From assembly GCF_000739435.1 (NCBI RefSeq), contig NZ_CP009159.1, positions 186,001 through 250,000 of the forward strand: a stretch of DNA of 64,000 bases, read 5' to 3'. This DNA is from Actinobacillus suis ATCC 33415. Its GTDB lineage: Bacteria > Pseudomonadota > Gammaproteobacteria > Enterobacterales > Pasteurellaceae. The position numbers and the translations under genes are program-made. Positions 1 to 9,127 of this stretch are shown in pieces. The notes under the pieces are model-generated. The model made no database searches, was not told where the DNA came from, and saw only the letters and a list, made by a program, of their open reading frames with translations. Position 1 is the stretch's first letter, and every line of letters starts with the position of its first letter.

Positions 1-432
1 GTACGTTTTGGGGTTCTCGATAGGAATGGTCCGGAAGTAGACAGTTATATGTTCTATAATGGTTCTCCAACAGCGTCAATGCCAACTAGCGGCACAGCGA
101 CTTATAATGGTCATGCAATTATTGCCGGTAATACAGTGCAATTTGATGAACATGATTGGTTAAAAGGAACGTCACAATTTAACGTTGATTTCGGTGCGAA
201 AAAACTGAATGGTTCTTTAAATATTGATACGCTTGAAGCAGTGAATATTACGGCAGATATTTCTGGTAATAGCTTTGCCGGTGCGGCAAATTCAAATAGT
301 TTCCCAACGAAAGCGAATGTAGAAGGCAAATTCTACGGTGAAAATGCTAAAGAGCTTGGCGGTATGATTAGAGATGTATCTAACATTGGCAGTGATACTT
401 CTTGGGGCGCGGTATTTGGTGCTAGCCAATAA
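1..432 (+). CDS. C-terminal part of a TbpB-like / Slam-type surface lipoprotein (5' end outside window)
   Basis: The frame is open from base 1, so the gene starts before the window and only about 143 residues are visible. The visible part alternates short polar beta strands and ends with the pattern typical of TbpB-like eight-stranded barrels: a strand reading KANVEGKFYG, then AKELGGMIRDVS, then WGAVFGASQ. In this family (transferrin-binding protein B lobes, factor H binding and haemophilin-type proteins) the barrel carries a lipidated N-terminus and is displayed on the cell surface with the help of a Slam translocator. A Slam gene lies only about 3.3 kb downstream, across metE. Ligand unknown. 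An internal ATG at base 49 is not a likely start because the reading frame upstream is continuous and the fold would be incomplete. Confidence 0.75.
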   Translation, partial: VRFGVLDRNGPEVDSYMFYNGSPTASMPTSGTATYNGHAIIAGNTVQFDEHDWLKGTSQFNVDFGAKKLNGSLNIDTLEAVNITADISGNSFAGAANSNSFPTKANVEGKFYGENAKELGGMIRDVSNIGSDTSWGAVFGASQ

Positions 433-449
433 TAGCTAATTAAATGTAT

Positions 450-519
450 AAGCGGTCTAATTTTATTCTTTTTTTGCAACAAAAATGCTTTGCAAATAAT
501 GAAATAAATTAGGCCGCTT
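450..519. terminator. Paired uptake-sequence hairpin, probable bidirectional terminator
   Basis: AAGCGGTCTAATTTT and its near-complement AAATTAGGCCGCTT face each other, with one wobble-type mismatch and a T-rich loop. It separates two convergent genes and probably terminates both. Confidence 0.7.
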
Positions 520-524
520 TATTT

Positions 525-926
525 TTACTGAGTAGTTTTTGCGCAAACCGTTTCTTTGCCGATTTCTTTTTGCCAACAACTCCAATAACTGTAATGATCC
601 GCCCATTGCATATTTTCATCTAAAGAAAAGAAGACGGTTTTCGTTTTATCCGGCTCAGGTATTTTGTCCGGCATTTTTTTACTAATTAGCCCGTATTCCG
701 CACCAGTAATTTCGTATGTTAACTCATAGGCGGAAACATAGAATCGATTATGATTGATGGTAATTTGATCGGTGAAATATTGATTACCATGTACGATTCC
801 TTGTTCAAGCCGTTCCACATCACATTGTACGCTTTTTAATTTCTTCCCTGTTAATGAATATAAGCATTCATCGGCATAAGCGGTATTAAGTGCTAAAAGA
901 GCGCAAAGTCCTAGCCATTTTTTCAT
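525..926 (-). CDS. Small secreted protein of unknown function
   Basis: 133 residues. The N-terminus MKKWLGLCALLALNTAYADE is a clear Sec signal peptide with an AYA-D cleavage site, so the mature protein of about 115 residues should be periplasmic. The mature part has four cysteines (one just after cleavage, one near residue 35, and two near the C-terminus around WSCW and VCAK), compatible with two disulfide bonds, and mixed polar/hydrophobic strands. I do not recognise the family. It stands alone: convergent with the lipoprotein fragment upstream and divergent from metE, with a start preceded by an AGGGAGG-like ribosome binding site. Confidence 0.7.
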   Translation of the reverse strand: MKKWLGLCALLALNTAYADECLYSLTGKKLKSVQCDVERLEQGIVHGNQYFTDQITINHNRFYVSAYELTYEITGAEYGLISKKMPDKIPEPDKTKTVFFSLDENMQWADHYSYWSCWQKEIGKETVCAKTTQ

Positions 927-959
927 TTTTCCTCCCTAAAAAATGTCTTGAGATATGAT

Positions 960-1110
960 TAAGCATAACATAAAGGGCATACTTTATGCGTAATCTATAA
1001 CTTAATTGATTATTAAAAATATTCATAATTAAATTGAAGATTATGAAGTTGCATAATGTTTAAGGTTCTTGCATTATTTTTGACACAGCTTAGCGGATTA
1101 ATCGCTAAGT
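960..1110 (+). promoter_or_regulatory. metE upstream region with three short inverted repeats
   Basis: Three perfect dyads lie between the divergent secreted-protein gene and metE: CATAAAG/CTTTATG (969-975 and 982-988), TTCATAAT/ATTATGAA (1022-1029 and 1040-1047) and CTTAGCG/CGCTAAG (1089-1095 and 1103-1109). The second contains TTCA and TGAA half-sites in the reverse orientation of the usual MetR box, so a regulator cannot be named with confidence. The metE ribosome binding site AGGAG is at 1134-1138. Confidence 0.35.
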
Positions 1111-1144
1111 TAGCTGAATAACAAACAGATCGCAGGAGTGCAGT

Positions 1145-3418
1145 ATGACAACATTACATATCTTAGGTTTCCCACGTGTAGGGGCAAAACGTGAATTAAA
1201 ATTTGCGCAGGAACGCTACTGGCGTAAAGAATTAGCCGAACAAGATTTATTAGATCTGGCAAAAGCGTTACGTGAAAAAAATTGGCAGCATCAAGCGCAA
1301 GCCGATGCGGATTTTGTCACGGTCGGCGATTTTACGTTTTACGATCACATTTTAGATCTACAAGTAGCAACCGGCGCGATACCGGCTCGTTTTGGTTTTG
1401 ACAGCCAAACTCTGAGTCTCGATCAATATTTCCAATTAGCACGTGGTAATAAAGAGCAGTTTGCGATTGAAATGACCAAATGGTTTGATACTAATTACCA
1501 CTATCTTGTACCGGAATTTCAGAAAAATACCACGTTTAAGGCGAATCCTACGCATTATGTGAATCAAATTCGTGAAGCGAAAACTGCCGGACATCAGGTT
1601 AAACCGGTGATCGTCGGCCCGCTAACATTTTTATGGCTAGGTAAAGAAAAAGGTGAAGCCTTTAACCGCTTTGATTTGCTCAAGCAACTTGTGCCGGTTT
1701 ATTTTGAGATTTTAACCGCACTAGCCGCTGAAGGTGTGGAATGGATTCAAATTGATGAACCTGCATTGGCATTAGATTTACCTCAAGAATGGCTTGCGGC
1801 TTATCAAGATGTTTACGCTCAGTTAGCTAAAGTGAATGCGAAGCTATTATTGGCAACTTATTTCGGCTCGGTGGCAGAACACGCTGCTTTATTAAAAGCG
1901 TTGCCGGTAGACGGTTTACACCTTGATCTCGTGCGTGCGCCGGAACAACTCAGTGCATTTGAAGATTATCCGAAAGTGCTTTCTGCCGGTGTGATTGACG
2001 GGCGTAATATTTGGCGAGCGAATTTAAATCGTGTATTGGATGTGTTGGAACCATTAAAAGCGAAATTTAATCAGCGTTTATGGATTGCACCGAGCTGTTC
2101 GTTATTGCATACACCTTATGATTTAGCGGTAGAAACGCAATTACAGCAAACTAACCCTGAATTGTATCGCTGGTTAGCTTTTACCTTACAAAAAGTGGCA
2201 GAGCTGCAGGTTTTAAAACAGGCATTAAATGCGGGGCGGTCAGCGGTCGCAGAACAATTAAATGACAGCCAAACCGCGGCAGATGCTCGAGAAAACAGTA
2301 AAGTGATTCATAAAGCGGAAGTGGCACAACGTTTAGCGAATTTACCGGCAAATGCGGACAAACGTCAGTCACCTTTTGCCGAGCGAATTAAATTGCAAAA
2401 TAAATGGCTAAATTTACCGCTTCTTCCGACTACCAATATCGGTTCTTTTCCGCAAACATTGGAAATTCGCCATGCCCGTGCTGCATTTAAAAAAGGGGAA
2501 CTATCGCTTGCCGATTATGAAGCGGCAATGAAAAAAGAAATTGAATTTGTAGTTCGTAAACAAGAAGAGCTGGACTTAGACGTATTAGTTCACGGCGAAG
2601 CGGAACGTAACGATATGGTGGAATATTTCGGTGAGTTGCTGGACGGCTTTGCTTTCACTAAATTTGGTTGGGTACAAAGCTACGGTTCTCGTTGTGTAAA
2701 ACCGCCGGTGATTTATGGTGACGTCACTCGTCCTGAACCGATGACGGTGCGTTGGTCGCAATATGCTCAAAACCTGACGGATAAAGTGATGAAAGGCATG
2801 CTAACCGGTCCGGTGACGATTTTACAATGGTCGTTTGTGCGTAACGATATTCCTCGTTCTACCGTATGTAAGCAAATTGGCGTGGCACTTTCTGACGAAG
2901 TATTGGATCTGGAAAAAGCCGGAATTAAAGTGATTCAGATTGACGAACCGGCAATTCGAGAAGGCTTACCGCTTAAACGAGCGGATTGGGATGCTTATTT
3001 ACAATGGGCGGGAGAAGCGTTCCGTTTAAGTTATATGGGCGTAAAAGACGATACCCAAATCCACACTCATATGTGCTATTCGGAATTTAACGATATTTTA
3101 CCGGCGATTGCAGGGCTTGATGCGGATGTGATCACGATTGAAACTTCACGCTCTGATATGGAATTACTCACAGCGTTTGCCGATTTCAAATATCCGAATG
3201 ATATCGGCCCAGGTGTTTATGATATTCATAGTCCTCGTGTACCGACAGCCGGTGAAATCGAGCATTTATTACGTAAAGCATTGAAGGTAATCCCGAAAGA
3301 ACGTTTATGGGTGAATCCGGATTGCGGCTTAAAAACGCGAGGTTGGAAAGAAACTATAGAGCAATTACAAGTCATGGTGGATGTAACGAAGAAACTGCGT
3401 ACTGAATTAACACAATAG
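1145..3418 (+). CDS. metE: Cobalamin-independent methionine synthase
   Basis: 757 residues, the normal MetE length. It transfers the methyl group of 5-methyltetrahydropteroyl-triglutamate to homocysteine, the last step of methionine synthesis, in the cytoplasm. The N-terminal half opens with [15 protein letters not shown], the classic MetE start. The C-terminal catalytic barrel begins near residue 425 with [11 protein letters not shown], and carries the zinc ligands: His and Cys in [10 protein letters not shown], the Glu in ITIETSRS and the Cys in [11 protein letters not shown]. The start ATG has a good AGGAG site 6 bases upstream. It is transcribed alone, ending at a strong uptake-sequence hairpin. 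Confidence 0.98.
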   Translation: MTTLHILGFPRVGAKRELKFAQERYWRKELAEQDLLDLAKALREKNWQHQAQADADFVTVGDFTFYDHILDLQVATGAIPARFGFDSQTLSLDQYFQLARGNKEQFAIEMTKWFDTNYHYLVPEFQKNTTFKANPTHYVNQIREAKTAGHQVKPVIVGPLTFLWLGKEKGEAFNRFDLLKQLVPVYFEILTALAAEGVEWIQIDEPALALDLPQEWLAAYQDVYAQLAKVNAKLLLATYFGSVAEHAALLKALPVDGLHLDLVRAPEQLSAFEDYPKVLSAGVIDGRNIWRANLNRVLDVLEPLKAKFNQRLWIAPSCSLLHTPYDLAVETQLQQTNPELYRWLAFTLQKVAELQVLKQALNAGRSAVAEQLNDSQTAADARENSKVIHKAEVAQRLANLPANADKRQSPFAERIKLQNKWLNLPLLPTTNIGSFPQTLEIRHARAAFKKGELSLADYEAAMKKEIEFVVRKQEELDLDVLVHGEAERNDMVEYFGELLDGFAFTKFGWVQSYGSRCVKPPVIYGDVTRPEPMTVRWSQYAQNLTDKVMKGMLTGPVTILQWSFVRNDIPRSTVCKQIGVALSDEVLDLEKAGIKVIQIDEPAIREGLPLKRADWDAYLQWAGEAFRLSYMGVKDDTQIHTHMCYSEFNDILPAIAGLDADVITIETSRSDMELLTAFADFKYPNDIGPGVYDIHSPRVPTAGEIEHLLRKALKVIPKERLWVNPDCGLKTRGWKETIEQLQVMVDVTKKLRTELTQ

Positions 3419-3453
3419 TTTGGTTGAGATAGCTTTCAATCTATTGATAAAAC

Positions 3454-3495
3454 AAGCGGTCTAATTTGTAAAAAAATTTGCAAATTAGACCGCTT
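3454..3495. terminator. Paired uptake-sequence hairpin after metE
   Basis: AAGCGGTCTAATTTG and CAAATTAGACCGCTT form a perfect 15 bp stem around a 12-base A/T loop, followed by TTTTTTA. The rest of the 320-base gap before the Slam gene (3419-3738) is AT-rich and holds the candidate Fur site listed separately; no further gene is visible. Confidence 0.85.
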
Positions 3496-3622
3496 TTTTA
3501 TTTATATCCAAGATGAGATGAATAGTCTTTAATCAATAAAAAATAATAAGCCTTTTATTTTTTATGTGTATATTTTGGTTGTGAATTATACCGATTGTAT
3601 AATAGGATCAAATTTAAATGCA

Positions 3623-3641
3623 TTTAATAATAATTCTTATT
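3623..3641 (+). promoter_or_regulatory. Candidate Fur box upstream of the Slam-receptor cluster
   Basis: TTTAATAATAATTCTTATT agrees with the 19-base Fur consensus GATAATGATAATCATTATC at 13 positions. It lies about 100 bases before the Slam start in AT-rich DNA, so chance similarity is possible. Iron control would fit a TonB-dependent uptake cluster. Confidence 0.35.
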
Positions 3642-3738
3642 GAATAGATATGGCAAAATTGCTAGTATCAAAAAATTGTAAGGTTTCCATTGTAATGTAA
3701 ATTTAAACGCAGAATGATGCGTTTAATGATTTTAATCT

Positions 3739-5181
3739 ATGTTTAAAAAATTAGCGTTTTTATGTGCTGGCTTATTCTATTTGCTTCAATTTAATATCGC
3801 TTATGCGGAGCAACAAATTAATACACCTGAAAAGAATGTGGAAATTGCTAAGTTACTTAAGGAAACCCCAAAATTACCTGAATTAACCATAAATTCGATT
3901 GAAAATATTCAACAATCTGAACAAGATTTATTAAATAATAAATTGTTTGTTGAGCAATTTCTGAATAATGCAATCGAAACAGGTCACCTTTCTTCAATTA
4001 AATATTTATTGGCGATTTATCGTCAATTCCAGAATTCTGATCCTATTTTAATTCTTTTTGCACAAGCTCAGATTGCTAAAATCCAGCAACAATATGCCGA
4101 GGCGGCTAAATTATATCGTGAAATATTAGCGATTAAACCAAGGCTTACTCCTGTCCGCATACAACTTGCAATTGTATTGTTCCTGTCTCAACAGGATAAG
4201 GCAGCTAAAGAGCAGTTTGAAAAATCATTGAGTGAACCACAGCTCCCTGCTGATATTGAACAATTAATTCATCTTTATTTGCAGGCATTGGAACAGCGCA
4301 ATGTATGGCAAGTTTCGTTGAGTGCTAATTATTTACGTGAAGACAATGTAAATCATGTTTCAAGCGAACGATATATTGAAAATACCGCTTTTATAAAAGG
4401 CGAAAGTATGTTGCCACAAAAAGCACAAGGCATCAGCTATTACTTTGGTTTAGAGCGCGATATCAATTTATGGAATGCTCATTATTTACGTATCGATAAT
4501 AGTTTATACGGTAAAAATTACTGGGATCAGCATGATTATGACGATATTACCAATCGCCTATCGTTAGGCTATGTACATAAAGGCTCACAGCAACGCTTTG
4601 CGATTTTGCCGTTTTATGAACAGCAATGGTATGGCGGTCATCGATACAAGCGCAGTAATGGTGGCAGAATAGAATTTAATCGTTGGTTAAATTCAAATTG
4701 GCAATTTTCAACGGCCGCAGAGTATGCTCGGAATTTCTATTCAAATAGCTTAAGTTTAAACGGTAAGAGTAAGTTAGCTTCATTAACGATGTTATGGCGT
4801 GCTAGTCCTCGTACTTATTTTTATTTAGGAGCGGATTACGCTCAAGAACGCACTAAAGTTCGTCATTACAGCTATGACTTAAAAACAGCCCGTATTGGTT
4901 GGGGGCAAGAATGGTATGGGGGAATTTCTTCTCGTTTAAGTTTTTCTGCTTCTAAGCGAGAGTATAAGGATAATCTTTCGCTCGGTTCGGCTTTTCATTT
5001 CGATAAACAGCGTGAAGACCGAATCTATCATATCAATGCAACCGTTTGGAAACGAGATTGGCACTTATGGGGGATTACTCCAAAGCTTAATTATCACTGG
5101 AAAAAACAACGTAGCAATTTTGTAAGCCTTTATTCTTACTCGGATAAAAGTATCAACATAATACTGGAAAAAACTTTTTAA
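3739..5181 (+). CDS. Slam-type surface lipoprotein assembly modifier (DUF560)
   Basis: 480 residues. Signal peptide MFKKLAFLCAGLFYLLQFNIAYA, then an alpha-helical TPR-like part (about residues 25-195, with YAEAAKLYREILAIKPRLTPVR a clear TPR) and a C-terminal part of about 285 residues rich in alternating aromatic strands ending in NIILEKTF, a typical outer-membrane barrel C-terminus. This two-part layout is that of Slam proteins, which move lipoproteins such as TbpB, fHbp or haemophilin across the outer membrane. Slam genes usually sit next to their client; the next gene, 31 bases downstream, is a lipoprotein with a TbpB-like barrel, so that is the probable client. No good Shine-Dalgarno is seen before the ATG. 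Confidence 0.9.
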   Translation: MFKKLAFLCAGLFYLLQFNIAYAEQQINTPEKNVEIAKLLKETPKLPELTINSIENIQQSEQDLLNNKLFVEQFLNNAIETGHLSSIKYLLAIYRQFQNSDPILILFAQAQIAKIQQQYAEAAKLYREILAIKPRLTPVRIQLAIVLFLSQQDKAAKEQFEKSLSEPQLPADIEQLIHLYLQALEQRNVWQVSLSANYLREDNVNHVSSERYIENTAFIKGESMLPQKAQGISYYFGLERDINLWNAHYLRIDNSLYGKNYWDQHDYDDITNRLSLGYVHKGSQQRFAILPFYEQQWYGGHRYKRSNGGRIEFNRWLNSNWQFSTAAEYARNFYSNSLSLNGKSKLASLTMLWRASPRTYFYLGADYAQERTKVRHYSYDLKTARIGWGQEWYGGISSRLSFSASKREYKDNLSLGSAFHFDKQREDRIYHINATVWKRDWHLWGITPKLNYHWKKQRSNFVSLYSYSDKSINIILEKTF

Positions 5182-5212
5182 TTAACAACTTTGTTTTATA
5201 TAAGGACTTTCA

Positions 5213-6457
5213 ATGAAAAATATTTTAAATAAACAAGTATTAAATACGGCAGCAACAATTTTATTGTCTATCGGGGTAACAGCGTGTTCATCTGGGGGAA
5301 GTGATCAGCCCGGAATTGATCAAAGCACTCGCTTAAGCCAAGTCGCGGTACAACATTTATTAGAAGATAAATTACAAGCTCAAGAACACCTTGACGAGGT
5401 AAAACAAGCATTGGATGCTCTGCAATTAGCTTTAGTTAAAGCACAAGCGGCTAATTCGACATCAGATGTACAACAAACATTAAAAGATGCTAGTAGCTTA
5501 TTAGAAAAAGCGAAATTGGCAGCCGAAAATGCTAAAGATGAAGCGAAAAATGCTGCTTCACGAGTATCAAGTGCAAGTGCACAATTATCTACCGCTGTAG
5601 ATGAAGCGAATAATGTAATGAACATTGCGAATCAAGCAAATAGCGTGTTATTAGAGGCAACTAACACCTTTAATCAAATTCAATCAGTGCTTGCTGATTT
5701 AACTCAAAAAGAGGTGGCAAAAGCTGAAGAGCAGACGAAAAAAATAGCACAAGAAAAGCAAATAGCGACAAATAAAGCGATTACCACTGCAATATCTTAT
5801 AACAACCTCGATTCGATTGTGCATGATTATGGTAATAGCGAGGCACGAGAAGCATTATTAGCAAAATTACAAAAACAAGGCTCAAATGCGCCAGCCTCTT
5901 GTAGTAATGCAAAAACCTCAACTTGCCATAAAGAGGTAGCAAGAGGCAGTGTCGTAGTTAATTACAATCAAGCTTATTCAAGTTATGCGGTTATTCGTGA
6001 AACCTATAATAATGAAAATCCACAGCCGAGTAATGCTTTTATTGTATTAGCGAAGGAGAGCGATTTAACCACAGATCGTGCTGCAGTCGTAAATGCAACT
6101 TATACGGGTAAAGCGTCTTATAGTGCAAAAAATGTGCCGGCGGTAATGACGCGAGATTTCACCTTAAAAGTGGAAAATGACAAAGTAAGTGGTTCGGTTT
6201 TCCAAAAAACGATTAATTCGAAGGGGATAGAAAAAGTAACAGAAAATGTAGCGTTAAATGAAGGAAAGATCAGTGTTGATAATGGAGTAGTGGGCTTTAG
6301 TGGCTCAGCAAAATTCGGTGCGATCGCAAGCAATGCCGAAGGTACTTATAAAGGCGTATTCGTAGGTAAAAATGCAGAGGAAGTGATCGGTACTTTTGAA
6401 ACAAATAGCACAGAAAAAGCTTCTTCAGCACAAGGTGCTTTTGCAGGAAAAAAATAA
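5213..6457 (+). CDS. Coiled-coil lipoprotein with TbpB-like barrel, probable Slam client
   Basis: 414 residues. A lipobox VTAC puts the lipidated Cys at residue 25, followed by a SSGGS linker. Residues about 45-190 are strongly heptad-like, rich in Ala, Lys, Glu and Gln, and predict a long coiled coil. Residues about 190-245 contain two nearby cysteines (ASCSNAKTSTC) that may form a small disulfide loop. The last about 170 residues show the glycine-rich strand pattern of TbpB-like barrels (NATYTGKASY, GVVGFSGSAKFG, EGTYKGVFVGKNAEEVIGTF). It lies between a Slam gene and a TonB-receptor gene, so it is probably exposed on the surface and captures a ligand for that receptor. The ligand is not evident. 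RBS AAGGA about 7 bases before ATG. Confidence 0.8.
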   Translation: MKNILNKQVLNTAATILLSIGVTACSSGGSDQPGIDQSTRLSQVAVQHLLEDKLQAQEHLDEVKQALDALQLALVKAQAANSTSDVQQTLKDASSLLEKAKLAAENAKDEAKNAASRVSSASAQLSTAVDEANNVMNIANQANSVLLEATNTFNQIQSVLADLTQKEVAKAEEQTKKIAQEKQIATNKAITTAISYNNLDSIVHDYGNSEAREALLAKLQKQGSNAPASCSNAKTSTCHKEVARGSVVVNYNQAYSSYAVIRETYNNENPQPSNAFIVLAKESDLTTDRAAVVNATYTGKASYSAKNVPAVMTRDFTLKVENDKVSGSVFQKTINSKGIEKVTENVALNEGKISVDNGVVGFSGSAKFGAIASNAEGTYKGVFVGKNAEEVIGTFETNSTEKASSAQGAFAGKK

Positions 6458-6487
6458 TCACGAATTTTGGCTTTTTTTAGAGAACAC

Positions 6488-9004
6488 ATGATGAAACATT
6501 TTTCACATTCCTTATTGTATTCCAGTATCTTGCTGGCATTAACTAATGCAGCCTATGCTGAAGAAACCGCTGAGTTAGAAGAGGTGGTTGTCGTTGGGCA
6601 ATCATTCAGTCAGCAAGTCGGTACACAAAAAATTACCGCTGAACAAATTAAACGCCAAGTCTCAAAAAACGGTGGGATTACCGATTTACTTAAATCGAAC
6701 CCGAATGTCCGCTTTTCAAATGAGGCAGACTTATCTACCAACGCTGGTGAGATCCGCCCGAATGAAGTTTCTTTCCACGGCGAAAAATATTACAACAATA
6801 ACTTCATTTTGGACGGAATGTCGAACAACGATAATATGAACCCAATCGGCAACCAAATGCGTAACGGCGAAGCGGTCGGCGCAAATCCTTACGATTTACC
6901 GAATGGTTCTTCTCAATCAATGTGGATTGATTCGAGTTTATTAGAATCGCTTGAAGTTTTTGACAGCAACGTTTCAGCGAAATACGGTAATTTTACTGGT
7001 GGTGTGATTGACGCTAAGTTAAAAGATCCGAATTTTGAAAGACGCTCGGGTAAAATTTATTACCGTACTACTCGTGATGATTGGACTAAATTTTATATTC
7101 AAGAAGGTCAGGAAGATGCCTTTGAACGAGCAGCTCGTTTAGATTATCAGCCACGTTTTGTTAAGCATCAATTTGGTTTAAATGCTAGTGAAAAGCTAAG
7201 CGATAATTTTTCCATTATGTTCTCTTATGATCGTTTGCAATCCATAATGAAAAATGCGCATGCGAATATGCGTTATCTAGCAAGCCCGAATACGCCGATT
7301 GAGAAAAAACAATCCCGTATTAATGAAAACTATATTTTGCGTGCGGTTTATTTGCCTGAAAATGGCGATTTATGGCGTGCAACTGTGATGTATTCGCCGA
7401 ATTATGCGAAGCAGTTTAAATCTAACACGGAAAATGGCGCATTTGAAAATATCGGTGGCGGTGTACAAGCTAACCTCGAATGGGAAAAAACGTTAGATTG
7501 GGCGAAAGTGAAATCCTATATCGGCTATAAGAAGACGGGTAATCGCACAGAATATGATGTGAATGATTACCACCGTTATATGTCATCCGATAATTTCTAC
7601 TGGACAAGTAATGGTACCTATTCACAATACGGTGGCTATGGTGAACGGTCATTAGAAAAAGAAATTTATACGTTCAAGCAAGATTATGAAGGTAATGCGT
7701 TCGATTTTGCAGGAATGGAACATAAATTAAGTTTTGGTTGGATTACTGAAATCGCTAAAGCCAAATCAGGTCGGGATACTAGCTACCATTCTTACTATTA
7801 TCGCAAAGCTCCGAATGTGATTTGTAATGGTGCTGAGGCTTGTCTTGAGGGTGATCAGTTTGCATACCAACGTTTAAATTATAATCAGCATACGGTAAAG
7901 GTAAGAGATGATGATTTCGCACTTTATCTGCAAGATCAGCTCAAATGGAAGCAATTAGAGCTCTCTCTGGGTTCTCGCTTAAGTTATAACCGCTTTTTAG
8001 ATAATACCAATATCGATTATCGTTTATCGGGTTCTTATGATCTATTTGCCGATCAAAACACGATCATTTTTGCTGGGGCAAACCGTTATTATAACGGCTC
8101 ATTGCTTTCATCTCGTTTAAGACAGGGCTTGGAAACCGCCGAGAAAGAAGTAAGAGAGTTTAACGATGACGGTTCGGTGAACGACTGGACGTTGGATAGC
8201 CAAAGCACAGCGCCAAACCGCTATTTACAACCACGCAAACTCAAAACACCTTACAGTGATGAAAAAGTGTTAGGTTTAGCGCAACGAGTTTGGGATACTC
8301 GTTGGACATTCAAATGGGTTAATCGCCAAAGTAAAAACCAATTTGCTAGTGCAAATCGTTATTTCTCAGGTGCGATGTATCGTGTAATGAATAATAACGG
8401 CAGAAGTGAAAATGATACTTTCACATTAAGCGTTGCCCCAGTTAAAGGCTATGAATGGCGATATGCAAAACTTCATTGGGATCTAGGTGTTCGAGTTAGC
8501 CGTAGTAAATCAAGTAATAAAACTTACAATAATGATGTGAGCTTAAAAACGAAAGCCATTTACAATGGCAAATTGATTGATGCAGATGATTTACCACCAA
8601 ATGACTTTAATACACCGTGGAGTGCGTTCCTGAATGTTAATACCGAATTTCCAACACTTAATCTGAATTGGAATCAACGTTTTAGCTTTACTAAAGGGCG
8701 TAAAACACGCACGGTAGATACAACTTTCCTCTGTAATGGACAATATACAGAAGGCGAAAATCGAGCTATTTGTGGTGATTATGTCGGTAATGCAGACATT
8801 TATGAAGATCTAGAAATGGGAAATGAATTTAATGTTGATTGGCGTTTTATCTATAAACAGCCACTCACACAAACGCAATTCCTTGAATTTACTCTTGATG
8901 TAAATAATGTGCTAAATCGTAAATCTTTATCGAAATCGAGTAAGAAAAGCGCAGTTTATAAGCAAGGCCGTAACTTCTGGGCTGGGGTAAGCTACAATTG
9001 GTAG
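6488..9004 (+). CDS. TonB-dependent outer-membrane receptor, FusA/YddB-like context
   Basis: About 838 residues from the chosen ATG, which gives a normal signal peptide (MMKHFSHSLLYSSILLALTNAAYAEE); a TTG 21 bases earlier would add a charged extension. A TonB box-like segment ELEEVVVVG follows, then a plug domain (about residues 30-180, ending GNFTGGVIDAKL) and a long barrel that ends in WAGVSYNW with a terminal aromatic residue. TonB-dependent receptors import ligands through the outer membrane using energy from TonB-ExbBD. The order receptor, M16 protease, SbmA-like ABC transporter matches the ferredoxin importer FusA-C-D of Pectobacterium and YddB-PqqL-YddA of E. coli. The upstream lipoprotein ends only 30 bases before. 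Confidence 0.88.
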   Translation: MMKHFSHSLLYSSILLALTNAAYAEETAELEEVVVVGQSFSQQVGTQKITAEQIKRQVSKNGGITDLLKSNPNVRFSNEADLSTNAGEIRPNEVSFHGEKYYNNNFILDGMSNNDNMNPIGNQMRNGEAVGANPYDLPNGSSQSMWIDSSLLESLEVFDSNVSAKYGNFTGGVIDAKLKDPNFERRSGKIYYRTTRDDWTKFYIQEGQEDAFERAARLDYQPRFVKHQFGLNASEKLSDNFSIMFSYDRLQSIMKNAHANMRYLASPNTPIEKKQSRINENYILRAVYLPENGDLWRATVMYSPNYAKQFKSNTENGAFENIGGGVQANLEWEKTLDWAKVKSYIGYKKTGNRTEYDVNDYHRYMSSDNFYWTSNGTYSQYGGYGERSLEKEIYTFKQDYEGNAFDFAGMEHKLSFGWITEIAKAKSGRDTSYHSYYYRKAPNVICNGAEACLEGDQFAYQRLNYNQHTVKVRDDDFALYLQDQLKWKQLELSLGSRLSYNRFLDNTNIDYRLSGSYDLFADQNTIIFAGANRYYNGSLLSSRLRQGLETAEKEVREFNDDGSVNDWTLDSQSTAPNRYLQPRKLKTPYSDEKVLGLAQRVWDTRWTFKWVNRQSKNQFASANRYFSGAMYRVMNNNGRSENDTFTLSVAPVKGYEWRYAKLHWDLGVRVSRSKSSNKTYNNDVSLKTKAIYNGKLIDADDLPPNDFNTPWSAFLNVNTEFPTLNLNWNQRFSFTKGRKTRTVDTTFLCNGQYTEGENRAICGDYVGNADIYEDLEMGNEFNVDWRFIYKQPLTQTQFLEFTLDVNNVLNRKSLSKSSKKSAVYKQGRNFWAGVSYNW

Positions 9005-9010
9005 TAGAGT

Positions 9011-9064
9011 AAGCGGTTAAATTTTCAGAAAATTTTGCAAATTTTTGTTAAAATTTGACCGCTT
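9011..9064. terminator. Paired uptake-sequence hairpin between receptor and protease genes
   Basis: AAGCGGTTAAATTTT pairs with AAAATTTGACCGCTT with one mismatch across a 24-base loop. There is no strong T-run behind it, so it may only partly stop transcription inside the cluster. Confidence 0.55.
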
Positions 9065-9127
9065 GAAACCTATTCTCTCTCTTGCTTTCTAAGCGAGAGG
9101 ATTTTTCATTTTTAAAAGGCTAAAAAA

